Source: Nocardioides palaemonis
Lineage (GTDB): Bacteria > Actinomycetota > Actinomycetes > Propionibacteriales > Nocardioidaceae
Direction: 5' to 3'
Assembly (NCBI RefSeq): GCF_018275325.1
Contig: NZ_JAGVQR010000004.1
Location: forward strand, 744,001-808,000
DNA length: 64,000 nucleotides
A program made the position numbers and the translations under genes. Position 1 is the first letter of the stretch, and each line of letters starts with the position of its first letter. The notes under the pieces were generated by a model. That model saw nothing but the letters and a program-made list of their open reading frames with translations. It made no database searches and had not been told where the DNA came from. Below are positions 8,586 to 17,149 of this stretch, piece after piece.

Positions 8586-8981
8586 ATGGAGCGCAGCGAG
8601 GCGGCGGACAGCCGGGAGAAGAAGGACGGGCTCGACCCGTTCGAGCGGTTCGTCGAGGTGTCGACGAAGGCGATCAGCCGGGCGCCGTTCTTCGCGGTCG
8701 TGGTGGCGGTCGTGGTGATCTGGGCGGCGAGCTTCCCGCTGTGGAAGAGCACCACCAAGTGGGAGCTGGCGATCCACACCTTCGGAGGCGTGCTGTCGCT
8801 GCTGCTGCTGGTGCTGCTGGAGAACGCCGGCCGCCGCAACAGCGAGGCGCAGCAGGAGAAGCTCAACGTGATCGCCGAGGCACTCGCCGCACTGATGGAC
8901 TCACGCGCCGCCGACGACCCCGACCTGCGGGAGGCCGCCGACAACCTGCGCGAGGCCGTGGGGCTCGAGGAGCGTCACTGA
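8586..8981 (+). CDS. Low-affinity iron permease-family small membrane protein
   Basis: 131 residues from ATG 8586. Two hydrophobic helices (about 33-50, FFAVVVAVVVIWAASFPLW; about 60-78, AIHTFGGVLSLLLLVLLEN) lie between an N-terminal FERF motif and a C-terminal cytoplasmic helix with EKLNVIAEALAALM. This resembles the bacterial short form of the PF04120 low-affinity iron permease family. Iron transport itself is unproven for such short proteins. TAGCCT, exactly six bases before ATG, suggests a leaderless transcript of its own. Confidence 0.75.
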   Translation: MERSEAADSREKKDGLDPFERFVEVSTKAISRAPFFAVVVAVVVIWAASFPLWKSTTKWELAIHTFGGVLSLLLLVLLENAGRRNSEAQQEKLNVIAEALAALMDSRAADDPDLREAADNLREAVGLEERH

Positions 8982-8982
8982 C

Positions 8983-10041
8983 TCACGCGGCCAGCAGCCG
9001 CAGCGTCTCCTCGCGGGTCGGCGCGGCGGTGGCGTCGGTGCCGGTCCAGGCGCCGGCGACCGGGTGGACCATCACCTCGTCGACGCCGTAGGTCGCGGCG
9101 AGCTCGGTGAGCCGGGCGCGTGCGGTCGTCGGCGAGCCGACGACCCACCGCTCGCTCATCGCGCGGCCGAACGACACCTGGTCGGGCGTCATCTCGACCG
9201 CCTCGGCCTCCTCCACGAGGCGCTGCGGCCGCAGCGGACCGCCGGTGCGGAGCGCGAGCATCTGCTGCACGTTGGGCAGCGCGAGGCGCTGCGCCTCCTC
9301 GTCGGTCCCGGCGACCACCGCGTTGGCGGTGAGGAAGGTCCGCGGCTCGGGGTGCTCCGGCGAGGGCCGGTAGGTCGAGCGGTAGAGCTCGATCGCCTCG
9401 GCCGTGCCCTGCCCGGCGAAGTGGTGCGCGAAGACGTAGGGCAGGCCCTTCTCGGCGGCGAGCCGCGCGGAGTAGTCCGACGAGCCGAGCAGCCACACGG
9501 TGGCCAGGCTCCGGGCGCTCGGCGTCGCGTGCAGCGGCTGGCGGCGCGGGCCGATCTGCACCTCGACGCCCTCGGGCGACATCAGCGTGCGGATGTCGTC
9601 GACGTACTCCGGGAAGCGGGTCACCGCGTCGTCCGCCGACTCGGCGCTGCCGCCGCGCAGGACGTAGCGGGTCAGCGGGTCGGTGCCCGGCGCACGGCCG
9701 ATGCCCAGGTCGATCCTGCCCGGGAACGCTGCCTCGAGGAGCGCGAACTGCTCGGCCACGACGAGCGGAGCGTGGTTGGGCAGCATCACGCCTCCCGAGC
9801 CGACGCGGATCCGCTCGGTGGCGGAGGCGAGCATCGCGATCAGGACCGGCGGGTTGGTCGCGGCGACGGCCGGCATGTTGTGGTGCTCGGCCACCCAGTA
9901 GCGCCGGTAGCCGAGCTCGTCGGCGACCTGCGCGAGTCGCCGCGAGGCGGCGATGGCGTCGCCGGTGGCCTGGTCGCTGCGGACCGGCACGAGGTCGAGC
10001 ACGGAGAGGGCGAGCGGGGAGGACGATGCAGCGGAAGTCAC
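8983..10041 (-). CDS. LLM class flavin-dependent oxidoreductase (luciferase-like)
   Basis: 352 residues if translation starts at GTG 10041; GTG 10050 is an alternative. No clear Shine-Dalgarno decides it, and the longer open frame runs under the divergent MFS promoter. Motifs: LSVLDLVPV at the N-terminus, YWVAEHHNMPAVAATNPP (luciferase-like family), IRVGSGGVMLPNHAPLVVAEQFALLEAAFPGR split across the flavin-binding barrel, and WLLGSSDYSARLAAEKGLPYVFAHHF. This subgroup uses reduced FMN or F420, usually to oxidise small molecules. The substrate is unknown. It converges with the preceding membrane-protein gene, with one base between the stops. Confidence 0.88.
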   Translation of the reverse strand: MTSAASSSPLALSVLDLVPVRSDQATGDAIAASRRLAQVADELGYRRYWVAEHHNMPAVAATNPPVLIAMLASATERIRVGSGGVMLPNHAPLVVAEQFALLEAAFPGRIDLGIGRAPGTDPLTRYVLRGGSAESADDAVTRFPEYVDDIRTLMSPEGVEVQIGPRRQPLHATPSARSLATVWLLGSSDYSARLAAEKGLPYVFAHHFAGQGTAEAIELYRSTYRPSPEHPEPRTFLTANAVVAGTDEEAQRLALPNVQQMLALRTGGPLRPQRLVEEAEAVEMTPDQVSFGRAMSERWVVGSPTTARARLTELAATYGVDEVMVHPVAGAWTGTDATAAPTREETLRLLAA

Positions 10042-10113
10042 TGTCTGCACAGCGTCGACCCGGCGTCGGATATTCCAGTGGTCGTCAGTTGCCCTCAGGT
10101 GCACGTGAGGTCC

Positions 10114-10119
10114 TACCGT
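10114..10119 (+). promoter_or_regulatory. -10 hexamer that moves the MFS start to GTG 10127
   Basis: TACCGT ends one base before GTG 10121 and seven bases before GTG 10127. With normal -10 geometry the transcript would begin next to 10127, so 10121 would not be transcribed. The same TACCGTCGTGCC block precedes the leader ORF at 21028. Confidence 0.5.
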
Positions 10120-10126
10120 CGTGCCA

Positions 10127-11515
10127 GTGACCACCAGCACGCCGACGACCGCGCCACGCGAGCGGATCCTCTCCCCCACCTACGCCGCGACGACCGTGGC
10201 GATGTTCGGCCTGATCGCGTTCGTCGCGTTCGAGGCGATGGCGGTCGCGACGGTGATGCCCACGGTCGCGCGCGACCTCGACGGCCTCGGGCTCTACGCG
10301 CTCGCGTTCGCCGCACCGCTGGCCAGCGGGGTCGTCGGGATGGTCGCCGCCGGCGCGTGGAGCGACCGCAGCGGGCCCGTGGTCCCGCTGCTCGCCTCGC
10401 TCGCGCTCTTCAGCACCGGCCTGCTGGTCTGCGGCCTCGCGCCGACGATGGACGTCCTCCTCGTCGGGCGGGTGCTCCAGGGGCTCGGCGGGGGCGCGCT
10501 GACGGTGGGGCTCTACGTCGTCGTCGGGCTGGTCTACCCGCCCGCGCTGCGGCCCGCCGTGTTCGCCTCGTTCGCCGCCGCGTGGGTGCTGCCGGCGCTC
10601 TTCGGGCCGGGCCTGGCCGCGTTCGTCGCGAGCACGTGGAGCTGGCGGTGGGTCTTCCTCGGCGCGGTGGCGCTGGTGGTCGTCGCGCTCGCCCTGCTCG
10701 CTCCCGCGCTGCGCGGCCTCGAGCCGCCGGAGGAGGGCGAGCGGACCCCGCGCATCCGCCTGTGGTGGGCCGTGGTGGGCGCCACGGCCGTGCTGGTGCT
10801 CGAGCTGCTCGGCTCGGCCAGCGGGCTGACCGCGCTCGGCGCCTTCGTCGCCCTCGCGCTCGTCTGGACCGCGCTCGGTCGGCTGCTCCCCGCCGGCAGC
10901 CGGCGGCTGGGGCGCGGGCTGCCCGCGGTGATCGCCACCCGCGGCCTGCTCAGCGGCGTGTTCTTCTGCGCCGAGGCCTACATCGTCTACGTGCTCCAGG
11001 ACCACTGGGACCTCACCGCCGGTCGCGCCGGCATCGCGCTGACCTGCGTCGGCGTGGTCTGGGCGGCCGCGAGCCAGCTCCAGTCCCGCCTCGGCGAGCG
11101 GGTCTCGCACACCCGCGCGATGGTCGTCGGCACGTCCGTCGTGCTGCTCGGCACCGGCGTGCTGGCGCTGACCGTCGCGTCGCTCGACGCCGGCTCCCGG
11201 CCGTCGGCGGTGCTGCCGGCCGCGGCGTACGTCCTCGCCGGCGCGGGGATGGGCTTCGCCTACCCGCGGACCGGCGTGGCGATGCTGGAGGCCTCGACCG
11301 ACCGGGACCGCGGCTTCAACTCCTCCGCGCTGTCGGTCGCGGACTCGCTCGGCGCGGCGCTCGCGCTGTCCGCGGCCGGCGCGCTGTTCGCCGCCTCCGA
11401 CCGGGCCGGGCTCGACCCGTTCCTCGCGGTCTTCACCGCCGCCGCCTCGGTCGGGGTGCTCGGGGTGCTCGCGGCGGCTCGGACCCGAGCCGTCAGCCGT
11501 ACGTCACCCTCCTGA
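10127..11515 (+). CDS. MFS transporter, probable drug exporter
   Basis: 462 residues from GTG 10127 (464 from GTG 10121). Twelve to fourteen membrane helices. The first has FVAFEAMAVATVMPTVARDL, the conserved helix-1 signature of DHA2-like exporters. The loop 2-3 motif region is AGAWSDRSGPVVPLLASL, and helix 5 has VLPALFGPGLAAFV, matching the antiporter motif C region. It is divergent from the luciferase-like gene. Its last 23 bases overlap the 3' end of the convergent DUF418 gene. The substrate is unknown. Confidence 0.9.
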   Translation: MTTSTPTTAPRERILSPTYAATTVAMFGLIAFVAFEAMAVATVMPTVARDLDGLGLYALAFAAPLASGVVGMVAAGAWSDRSGPVVPLLASLALFSTGLLVCGLAPTMDVLLVGRVLQGLGGGALTVGLYVVVGLVYPPALRPAVFASFAAAWVLPALFGPGLAAFVASTWSWRWVFLGAVALVVVALALLAPALRGLEPPEEGERTPRIRLWWAVVGATAVLVLELLGSASGLTALGAFVALALVWTALGRLLPAGSRRLGRGLPAVIATRGLLSGVFFCAEAYIVYVLQDHWDLTAGRAGIALTCVGVVWAAASQLQSRLGERVSHTRAMVVGTSVVLLGTGVLALTVASLDAGSRPSAVLPAAAYVLAGAGMGFAYPRTGVAMLEASTDRDRGFNSSALSVADSLGAALALSAAGALFAASDRAGLDPFLAVFTAAASVGVLGVLAAARTRAVSRTSPS

Positions 11516-12662
11516 CCAGCACCTCGAACGGTCCCCGCCGCCCGGTGCGGCGCATCCAGTCCGCGAGGACGACCGTGAGGCCCCACGTGACGACCGCGAG
11601 CAACGCGTTGGCCGCGACGCCCACGTCGTCGGACAGGCCGAGCAGCACGGGCGTGAAGGCGAGCGTCCAGACCACCGACTGGGCGAGGTAGCAGGTCATC
11701 GACCGCTGGCCGACTGCCTGCAGGGCGAGCACGACGCGGCCCTCGGCGCGGCCGGTGCACTCGAGGCGGAGGGCGAGCGCGGCGAGGAGGGCGGCGTAGC
11801 CGAAGCCACCGAACACCCCCGACGCGTCGTGCAGCGCCGCCAGGTCCCGCAGCGCGGCGTCACCGGGCAGCGGGCCGCCGAGGTGCAGGAGGGCCAGCGG
11901 CTGCGCGCCGGCCACGGCGATCGCCACACCGGCCAGTCCGACGAGCACGAGCCCGCGTGCGCGCCGGTCGGTCGCACCGTCTGCGGGCCGCTCGAGCAGC
12001 CGGCGCCGCCCGATCCAGAGGCCGACCAGGAACGGGCAGGCGAAGCCGATCGGGCCGAGCGAGGCGATGAAGGCGGACGCGAAGGCCCGGTCGACCAGTG
12101 CCGTCGCGAGGTCGGTGGGAAGCATCGTGGTCGCGTCCGGCCCGCCGGTGACGTCGCTGAGCGCGCCGTCGTCCGGCATCCCGCTGATCACCCAGAAGAC
12201 CGCGGCCACGGCGAGCAGCCAGCCGTCACGCCACCGCACCGCCCACGCGCCGAGCAGGAGCAGCACGCCGTAGGCGGCGAGGATGTCGCCCACGAACAGC
12301 AGGACCGCGTGGACGAAGCCGACGGCGACCAGCACCATCGCCCGGCGCCACAGCAGCCGGCGTACGGCGCGCGGCGGGGCGTCGCCCTGCCGGCGCACGA
12401 TCTGGGCGACGCCGTAGCCGAAGAGCAGGCCGAACATCGGGAACGCGCGGCCATCGACGAAGGTGGTGGTCGCCCAGGCGACGGCGCGGTCGAGCGCCCC
12501 CCCGTCGAGCGGGTAGCCGCCGAGGTAGGACGAGCCCTCGAGGAAGTAGTGCGAGTTGGCCAGCGCGATGGCCAGCAGCATCACGCCGCGGGCAAGGTCG
12601 GGACCGAGCGCCCGGGCGGCGGGTGCCGTGGGTCCGACGCGCACGGACGACGGGCTGCTCAT
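11493..12662 (-). CDS. DUF418 domain membrane protein
   Basis: 389 residues from ATG 12660-12662. About ten membrane helices. N-terminal GPDLARGVMLLAIALAN and AFPMFGLLFGYGVAQIVRR match the heparan-alpha-glucosaminide acetyltransferase/DUF418 fold; the C-terminal DUF418 block carries QRSMTCYLAQSVVWT. Function is unknown; relatives are YeiB-like. The 3' end overlaps the MFS gene antisense by 23 bp. The upstream region has an unusually AT-rich 26-bp palindrome six bases from the start codon, so expression is probably repressor-controlled. Confidence 0.9.
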   Translation of the reverse strand: MSSPSSVRVGPTAPAARALGPDLARGVMLLAIALANSHYFLEGSSYLGGYPLDGGALDRAVAWATTTFVDGRAFPMFGLLFGYGVAQIVRRQGDAPPRAVRRLLWRRAMVLVAVGFVHAVLLFVGDILAAYGVLLLLGAWAVRWRDGWLLAVAAVFWVISGMPDDGALSDVTGGPDATTMLPTDLATALVDRAFASAFIASLGPIGFACPFLVGLWIGRRRLLERPADGATDRRARGLVLVGLAGVAIAVAGAQPLALLHLGGPLPGDAALRDLAALHDASGVFGGFGYAALLAALALRLECTGRAEGRVVLALQAVGQRSMTCYLAQSVVWTLAFTPVLLGLSDDVGVAANALLAVVTWGLTVVLADWMRRTGRRGPFEVLVRRVTYG

Positions 12663-12667
12663 CCGGC

Positions 12668-12693
12668 AATACTAGAGCGAGCACTCCATTATT
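12668..12693. promoter_or_regulatory. 26-bp palindromic operator before DUF418 gene
   Basis: Imperfect dyad with outer arms AATA/TATT and inner arms GAG-N-G/C-N-CTC about a centre at 12680/12681. It is much more AT-rich than its surroundings, and the start codon lies within 6 bp. The form (a GAGCG-like half-site inside A/T arms) resembles TetR-family operators. No TetR gene is adjacent. Confidence 0.6.
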
Positions 12694-12716
12694 TGCCCAG
12701 GGCCCGCCACCGGACG

Positions 12717-12750
12717 CACGGAAGCCCCCGGAGGTCCGGGGGCTTCCGTG
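12717..12750 (-). terminator. Hairpin terminator after Old Yellow Enzyme gene
   Basis: Perfect 16-bp stem, CACGGAAGCCCCCGGA paired with TCCGGGGGCTTCCGTG, with a minimal loop, 20 bp past the stop of the minus-strand reductase. Confidence 0.85.
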
Positions 12751-12769
12751 GCTGTCGACCGTCGAGCGG

Positions 12770-13858
12770 TCAGGAGGCCTGGTCGAGCGTCGGGTAGTCG
12801 GTGTAGCCCTCGGCGCCACCGCCGTAGAACGTGTCGGGGTTGGGCTCGTTGAGCTCCGCCCCCTCGCGCCAGCGCTCGGCGAGGTCGGGGTTGGCGAGGA
12901 ACGGGCGCCCCACGACCACCGCGTCGGCGAGGCCGGTGCCGAGCAGCTTCTCGACCGACTCGAGGGTGGTGACGTCGCCGAAGCCGTCGTTGAGCAGCAC
13001 CACGCCGTCGAAGCGCTCGCGCAGGTCGCGGACCAGCGACTCGAGCGGCTCCAGCGGGCTGGCGAGCAGGCTGAGGTAGGCCAGGCCGAGCGGGGACACG
13101 GCGTCGACGACCGCGCGGTAGGTCTCCGCGAGGTCGGCGTTGATCTCCTCGCCGATGCCGTTGAACTGGTGGGCGGGGCTGAGCCGCAGGCCCACCCGCT
13201 CGGCGCCGATCGCCTCGGCGACCGCGGTGACGACCTCGATGACGAAGCGCGCGCGGTTCTCCGGCGAGCCGCCGTAGACGTCGTCGCGCTGGTTGACCGT
13301 GGGGTCGAGGAACTGGTGGCCGAGGTAGCCGTTGGCGGCGTGCACCTCGACACCGTCGAGCCCGGCGGCGATCGCGTTGCGGGCGGCGGTGACGTAGTCG
13401 GCGACCAGGCCGGCGACCTCGTCGGTCGTGACGGCACGGGGCACGTCGTGGGGCTTGCCGCCGTCGGCGGTGACCATCTCGCCGGGCGCCTGCACGGCGC
13501 TCGGGGCGACAGTCTCGGCGCCGCCCTTGTTGTCGGCGTGGGCGATCCGGCCGGCGTGCATCAGCTGGGCGACGATGACGCCGCCGCGGGCGTGGACCGC
13601 CTCGGCGACGGTGCGCCAGCCGGCGACCTGCTCGTCGGTGTAGAGCCCCGGGACGTTCAGGTAGCCCTGGCCGACGTGGCTGGGGGCGATGCCCTCGGTG
13701 ATGATCAGGCCGGCTCCGGCGCGCTGGGCGTAGTACTCGGCGTTGAGGCCGGTCGGGGCGTTGCCCGCACCGGCCCGGTTGCGGGTGAGCGGCGCCATGA
13801 CGAAGCGCTGCGGGAGCTTCCAGGGGCCGACGGCGAGGGGCTCGAATGCACGGGACAT
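12770..13858 (-). CDS. Alkene reductase, Old Yellow Enzyme family
   Basis: 362 residues from ATG 13858. An FMN-dependent NAD(P)H oxidoreductase of the OYE/NemA family, which reduces activated C=C bonds and nitro compounds. Motifs: RFVMAPLTRNRA at the N-terminus, ADYV-like AEYYAQRAGAGLIITEG, QLMHAGRIAHADN, the active-site H-x-x-N in GVEVHAANGYLGHQFLDPTVNQR, GGSPENRARFVIEV, RLSPAHQFNGIG, and C-terminal DAVVVGRPFLANPDL for phosphate binding. Length is normal. It stands as a single gene with its own terminator. Confidence 0.95.
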   Translation of the reverse strand: MSRAFEPLAVGPWKLPQRFVMAPLTRNRAGAGNAPTGLNAEYYAQRAGAGLIITEGIAPSHVGQGYLNVPGLYTDEQVAGWRTVAEAVHARGGVIVAQLMHAGRIAHADNKGGAETVAPSAVQAPGEMVTADGGKPHDVPRAVTTDEVAGLVADYVTAARNAIAAGLDGVEVHAANGYLGHQFLDPTVNQRDDVYGGSPENRARFVIEVVTAVAEAIGAERVGLRLSPAHQFNGIGEEINADLAETYRAVVDAVSPLGLAYLSLLASPLEPLESLVRDLRERFDGVVLLNDGFGDVTTLESVEKLLGTGLADAVVVGRPFLANPDLAERWREGAELNEPNPDTFYGGGAEGYTDYPTLDQAS

Positions 13859-13947
13859 GAGAAGGCTGCCTCCAGGTGGTTGAGGACTGTACGACCGGTT
13901 CAGCCACCCGGGAGTCGTCGATGTTCCCCATCGAGAGCCACGTCACA

Positions 13948-13977
13948 GCGGCGCCCACCCGGGCGGGTGGGCGCCGC
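13948..13977 (-). terminator. Hairpin terminator for the organosulfur cluster
   Basis: Perfect 13-bp stem GCGGCGCCCACCC/GGGTGGGCGCCGC with a 4-nt loop, just past the stop of the aldo/keto reductase, the last gene of the minus-strand cluster. Confidence 0.8.
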
Positions 13978-13995
13978 CGCGACGGCCTGCATGCG

Positions 13996-15042
13996 TCAGC
14001 GACGTCGCAGCGAGGCGTCGACGAGGGCAGGCGGGGCGTAGCCCTTGTCCGCCTCGTTGATGGTCGTGCCGGGCGGCACGATCTCGTCGATCCGGTCGAG
14101 CACGTCGGCCGGCAGGACGACCTTCTCCACGCCGAGCTGCGACTCGAGCTGCTCCAGCGTGCGCGGGCCGATGATCGCCGAGGACACGGCCGGGTGGGCC
14201 AGCACGAAGCCGAGCGCGAGGTGGATGAGCGACAGGCCGGCCTCGTCGGCGAGGTCCTGCAGCTGGTGGACCGCCTCGAGCTTGGCCTTGTTCTCCGGGG
14301 CGTCCGGGTCGTGGCGCGCGGGCTGGCGCTGCAGCCGGCTCGACGTCACCTGCGGCTCCTCGCCGCGGCGGTAGCGACCCGACAGCCAGCCGCCGGCGAG
14401 CGGGCTCCACGGCAGCACGCCGAGGCCGTACTTCTGCGCCGTCGGCAGGATGTCGCGCTCCACCTCGCGGGCGAGGATGGAGTAGGGCGGCTGCTCGGTG
14501 ACCGGCCGCTCGCGCTGGCGCTTCTCGGCCACCCACTGCGCCTCGACGACCTGCGAGGGCAGGAAGGTCGAGGTGCCGATGTAGCGGACCTTGCCCTGGC
14601 GCACGAGGTCGGTCAGCGCGCCGAGGGTCTCGTCGACGTCGACCTCCGGGCGCGGCCGGTGGACCTGGTAGAGGTCGATGTGGTCGACCTGGAGCCGGCG
14701 CAGCGAGGCCTCAACCTCGCGGATGATCCAGCGCCGCGAGTTGCCGGCCTGGTTGGGGTCGTCGTCGTGCATGTTGCCGTGGAACTTGGTGGCGAGGAAC
14801 ACGTCCTCGCGGCTGCCCGCGCGCGCCTTCAGCGCCTTGCCGACGATCTCCTCCGACTCGCCGCGGGCGTAGACGTCGGCGGTGTCGATGACGTTGATCC
14901 CGGCGTCGAGCGCGCGGTGGATGATCGCGATCGACGCGTCGTGGTCGGGGTTGCCCCACGCACCGAACATCATCGCGCCGAGGGTCAGCGGGCTGACCTG
15001 GACGCCGGTGCGGCCGAGCGGGCGGTAGTGCTCGAAGCTCAT
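13996..15042 (-). CDS. Aldo/keto reductase
   Basis: 348 residues from ATG 15042 (AGGAGAAGACCGC precedes it). NADPH-dependent carbonyl reductase. Motifs: PLGRTGVQVSPLTLGAMMFG, INVIDTADVYARGESEEIVG with catalytic Asp and Tyr, the Lys in LATKFHG, HIDLYQVHRP with catalytic His, and IIGPRTLEQLESQL near the cofactor phosphate. It overlaps the upstream monooxygenase stop by ATGA, so it is the terminal gene of the sulfonate-type operon. It may reduce the aldehyde or ketone left after oxidative desulfurisation; that role is inferred from position. Confidence 0.93.
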   Translation of the reverse strand: MSFEHYRPLGRTGVQVSPLTLGAMMFGAWGNPDHDASIAIIHRALDAGINVIDTADVYARGESEEIVGKALKARAGSREDVFLATKFHGNMHDDDPNQAGNSRRWIIREVEASLRRLQVDHIDLYQVHRPRPEVDVDETLGALTDLVRQGKVRYIGTSTFLPSQVVEAQWVAEKRQRERPVTEQPPYSILAREVERDILPTAQKYGLGVLPWSPLAGGWLSGRYRRGEEPQVTSSRLQRQPARHDPDAPENKAKLEAVHQLQDLADEAGLSLIHLALGFVLAHPAVSSAIIGPRTLEQLESQLGVEKVVLPADVLDRIDEIVPPGTTINEADKGYAPPALVDASLRRR

Positions 15043-16382
15043 GCGGTCTTCTCCTGGAACGGGATCGGGGCGTACTGGCTGGCGGGCCGGTCGAGGCCGA
15101 GGTGGTCGCGCAGCGTGCTTCCTGTGTACTCCTCGCGGAACAACCCGCGCCGGCGCAGGATCGGCACGACCTCGTCGATGAAGACGTCGATGCCACCCGG
15201 CAGCCACGGCGGCATCACGTTGAAGCCGTCGGCGGCGCCGTGCTCGGCCCACTCCTGGATCGTGTCCGCGATGTCGACCGGCGTGCCGGCGACCACGCGG
15301 TGGCCGCGTGCGCCGGCGAGCCTGTGGCAGAGCTGGCGGATCGTGGGGTTCTCGCGCGCGACGATGTCGAGCACGAGCTGGGAGCGGCTGTGGAACGCGC
15401 GGTCGCCGACGGGGGCCACGACCTCGGTCGGGAACGGCCCGTCGATGTCGTAGGACGAGAGGTCGACGCCGACGAGGTTGCTCAGCTGGCGCAGCGAGTA
15501 CGCCGGCTGGGTGAGGTCGTTGAACGCCTGCTCGAGGTCGCGGGCCTCCGCGGCGGTCGAGCCGATGAACGGGCTGATGCCGGGCAGCACCTTGAGCTGG
15601 TCGGGGTTGCGCCCCTGCGCGCGGGCCTGCGCCTTGATGTCGGCGTAGAACTCCTGCGCGTTCTCCAGCGTCTGGTGGGCGGTGAAGATCGCCTCCGCCC
15701 AGCGGGCCGCGAAGGCTCGACCGTCCGGCGAGGAGCCGGCCTGCACGTAGACCGGGCGGCCCTGCGGCGAGCGCGGCGCGTTGAGCGGGCCGGCCACCGA
15801 GAAGTGCTCGCCCTCGTGGTCGATGCGGTGGATCTTGTCGGTGTCGGCGTAGATCCCGCTCGCGCGGTCCGCGAGCACGGCGTCGTCCTCCCAGCTGTCC
15901 CAGAGCTTGGTGACGACGTCGAGGAACTCCTCGGCGCGCTCGTAGCGCTGGGCGTGGGCCGGGTGGGCGTCGAGGCCGAAGTTGTGCGCGGCCCCGGCCG
16001 ACGAGGTGGTGACGATGTTCCAGCCGACCCGGCCGTTGCTGAGGTGGTCGAGCGACGCGAACTGCCGGGCCAGGTTGTAGGGCTCGTTGTAGGTCGTCGA
16101 CGAGGTGCCGATGACGCCGATCCGCTCGGTGGCCGCGGCGATCGCGGTCATCTTGGTGATCGGCTCGAGCCCGCCGCGCGCGGCGTACCTGATGTTCTCC
16201 GCCAGGGCGGGGCCGTCGGCGAAGAAGACCGCGTCGAACTTCGCGTCCTCCGCGCGCTGCGCGAGCTCCTGGTAGTAGGTGATGTCGGTGATCCGCTCGG
16301 GCTGCGACTCCGGTCGCCGCCACGCGGCCTCGTGGTGGCCGTCGGGGTAGATGAAGAGGTTGAGGTGGATCTGCCGGGTCAC
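15039..16382 (-). CDS. Flavin-dependent monooxygenase, NtaA/SnaA/DszA family
   Basis: 447 residues from GTG 16382, overlapping the ATPase stop by GTGA. Family features: FADGPALAENIRY, GLEPITKMTAIAAATERIGV, SSTTYNEPYNLARQFASLDH, GWNIVTTSSAGAAHNFGL and VYVQAGSSPDGRAFAARWAE. Members use FMNH2 from a separate reductase to oxidise nitrilotriacetate, dibenzothiophene sulfone, dimethylsulfone or similar compounds. The neighbouring SsuABC-like importer favours a sulfur-containing substrate. No flavin reductase gene is seen in the cluster, so it must be supplied elsewhere. Confidence 0.93.
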   Translation of the reverse strand: MTRQIHLNLFIYPDGHHEAAWRRPESQPERITDITYYQELAQRAEDAKFDAVFFADGPALAENIRYAARGGLEPITKMTAIAAATERIGVIGTSSTTYNEPYNLARQFASLDHLSNGRVGWNIVTTSSAGAAHNFGLDAHPAHAQRYERAEEFLDVVTKLWDSWEDDAVLADRASGIYADTDKIHRIDHEGEHFSVAGPLNAPRSPQGRPVYVQAGSSPDGRAFAARWAEAIFTAHQTLENAQEFYADIKAQARAQGRNPDQLKVLPGISPFIGSTAAEARDLEQAFNDLTQPAYSLRQLSNLVGVDLSSYDIDGPFPTEVVAPVGDRAFHSRSQLVLDIVARENPTIRQLCHRLAGARGHRVVAGTPVDIADTIQEWAEHGAADGFNVMPPWLPGGIDVFIDEVVPILRRRGLFREEYTGSTLRDHLGLDRPASQYAPIPFQEKTA

Positions 16383-17149
16383 GAGGCCGCCCTCTCGTCG
16401 AGGTGCACGTGGTCGTCCTCGACGCCGAGCTCGGACAGCAGCCGGGCGCGCAGCCGGGCGAACGCGGCGTCGGCCTGCGAGCGACGGGCGCCGAGGTCGA
16501 TCCGCGCGTCGTGGCGGACGACGCCTCCGTCGAGCACGATCACCCGGTCGGCCAGCACGATCGCCTCGTCGACGTCGTGGGTGACCAGCAGCACGGCCGG
16601 CTGGTGGACCTCGCAGAGGTTGCGCAGCAGCGTGTGCATCCGGATCCGGGTGAGCGCGTCGAGCGCGCCGAACGGCTCGTCGGCGAGCAGCAGCTCCGGG
16701 TCGCGGACCAGCGACCGCGCCAGTGACGCGCGCTGCTGCTCACCGCCCGAGAGCTCGTGCGGCCAGGCCTTCTCCCGTCCGGCCAGGCCCACCTCGGCCA
16801 GCGCCTGCGAGCCGCGCTCCGCGGCGTCGGACGAGCGCAGGCCGAGGATGACGTTGTCGAGGACCCGCTTCCACGGCAGCAGCCGGGAGTCCTGGAAGAC
16901 GACCGACACCTTCTCGGGCACGAGGACCCGGCCGTGGCCGGCGACTCCGCGGTCGAGGCCGGCGAGGGCGCGCAGCAGCGTGGACTTGCCGGAGCCGCTG
17001 CGCCCGAGGAGCGCGACGAACTCGCCGGGCGCGATGTCGAGGTCGAGGCCGTTGAGCACGCCGCCCGCCTCGTTGAAGCTGCGGTGCAGGCCCTCGACCC
17101 GTACGGCCGGGCCGGCCTGGGTGGTCAGCTCGCCAGTGTGCGACGCCAT
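16379..17149 (-). CDS. ABC importer ATP-binding protein, SsuB/TauB-like
   Basis: 256 residues from ATG 17149. Motifs: Walker A LLGRSGSGKSTLLRAL, Q-loop VSVVFQDSRLLPWKRV (typical of nitrate/sulfonate/taurine importers), signature LSGGEQQRASLARSL, Walker B LLLADEPFGALDALTR, and switch LLVTHDVDEAIVLAD. Its first 25 bases overlap the end of the permease gene, and its stop overlaps the downstream monooxygenase start. It powers uptake with the permease and lipoprotein encoded upstream. Confidence 0.95.
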   Translation of the reverse strand: MASHTGELTTQAGPAVRVEGLHRSFNEAGGVLNGLDLDIAPGEFVALLGRSGSGKSTLLRALAGLDRGVAGHGRVLVPEKVSVVFQDSRLLPWKRVLDNVILGLRSSDAAERGSQALAEVGLAGREKAWPHELSGGEQQRASLARSLVRDPELLLADEPFGALDALTRIRMHTLLRNLCEVHQPAVLLVTHDVDEAIVLADRVIVLDGGVVRHDARIDLGARRSQADAAFARLRARLLSELGVEDDHVHLDERAAS

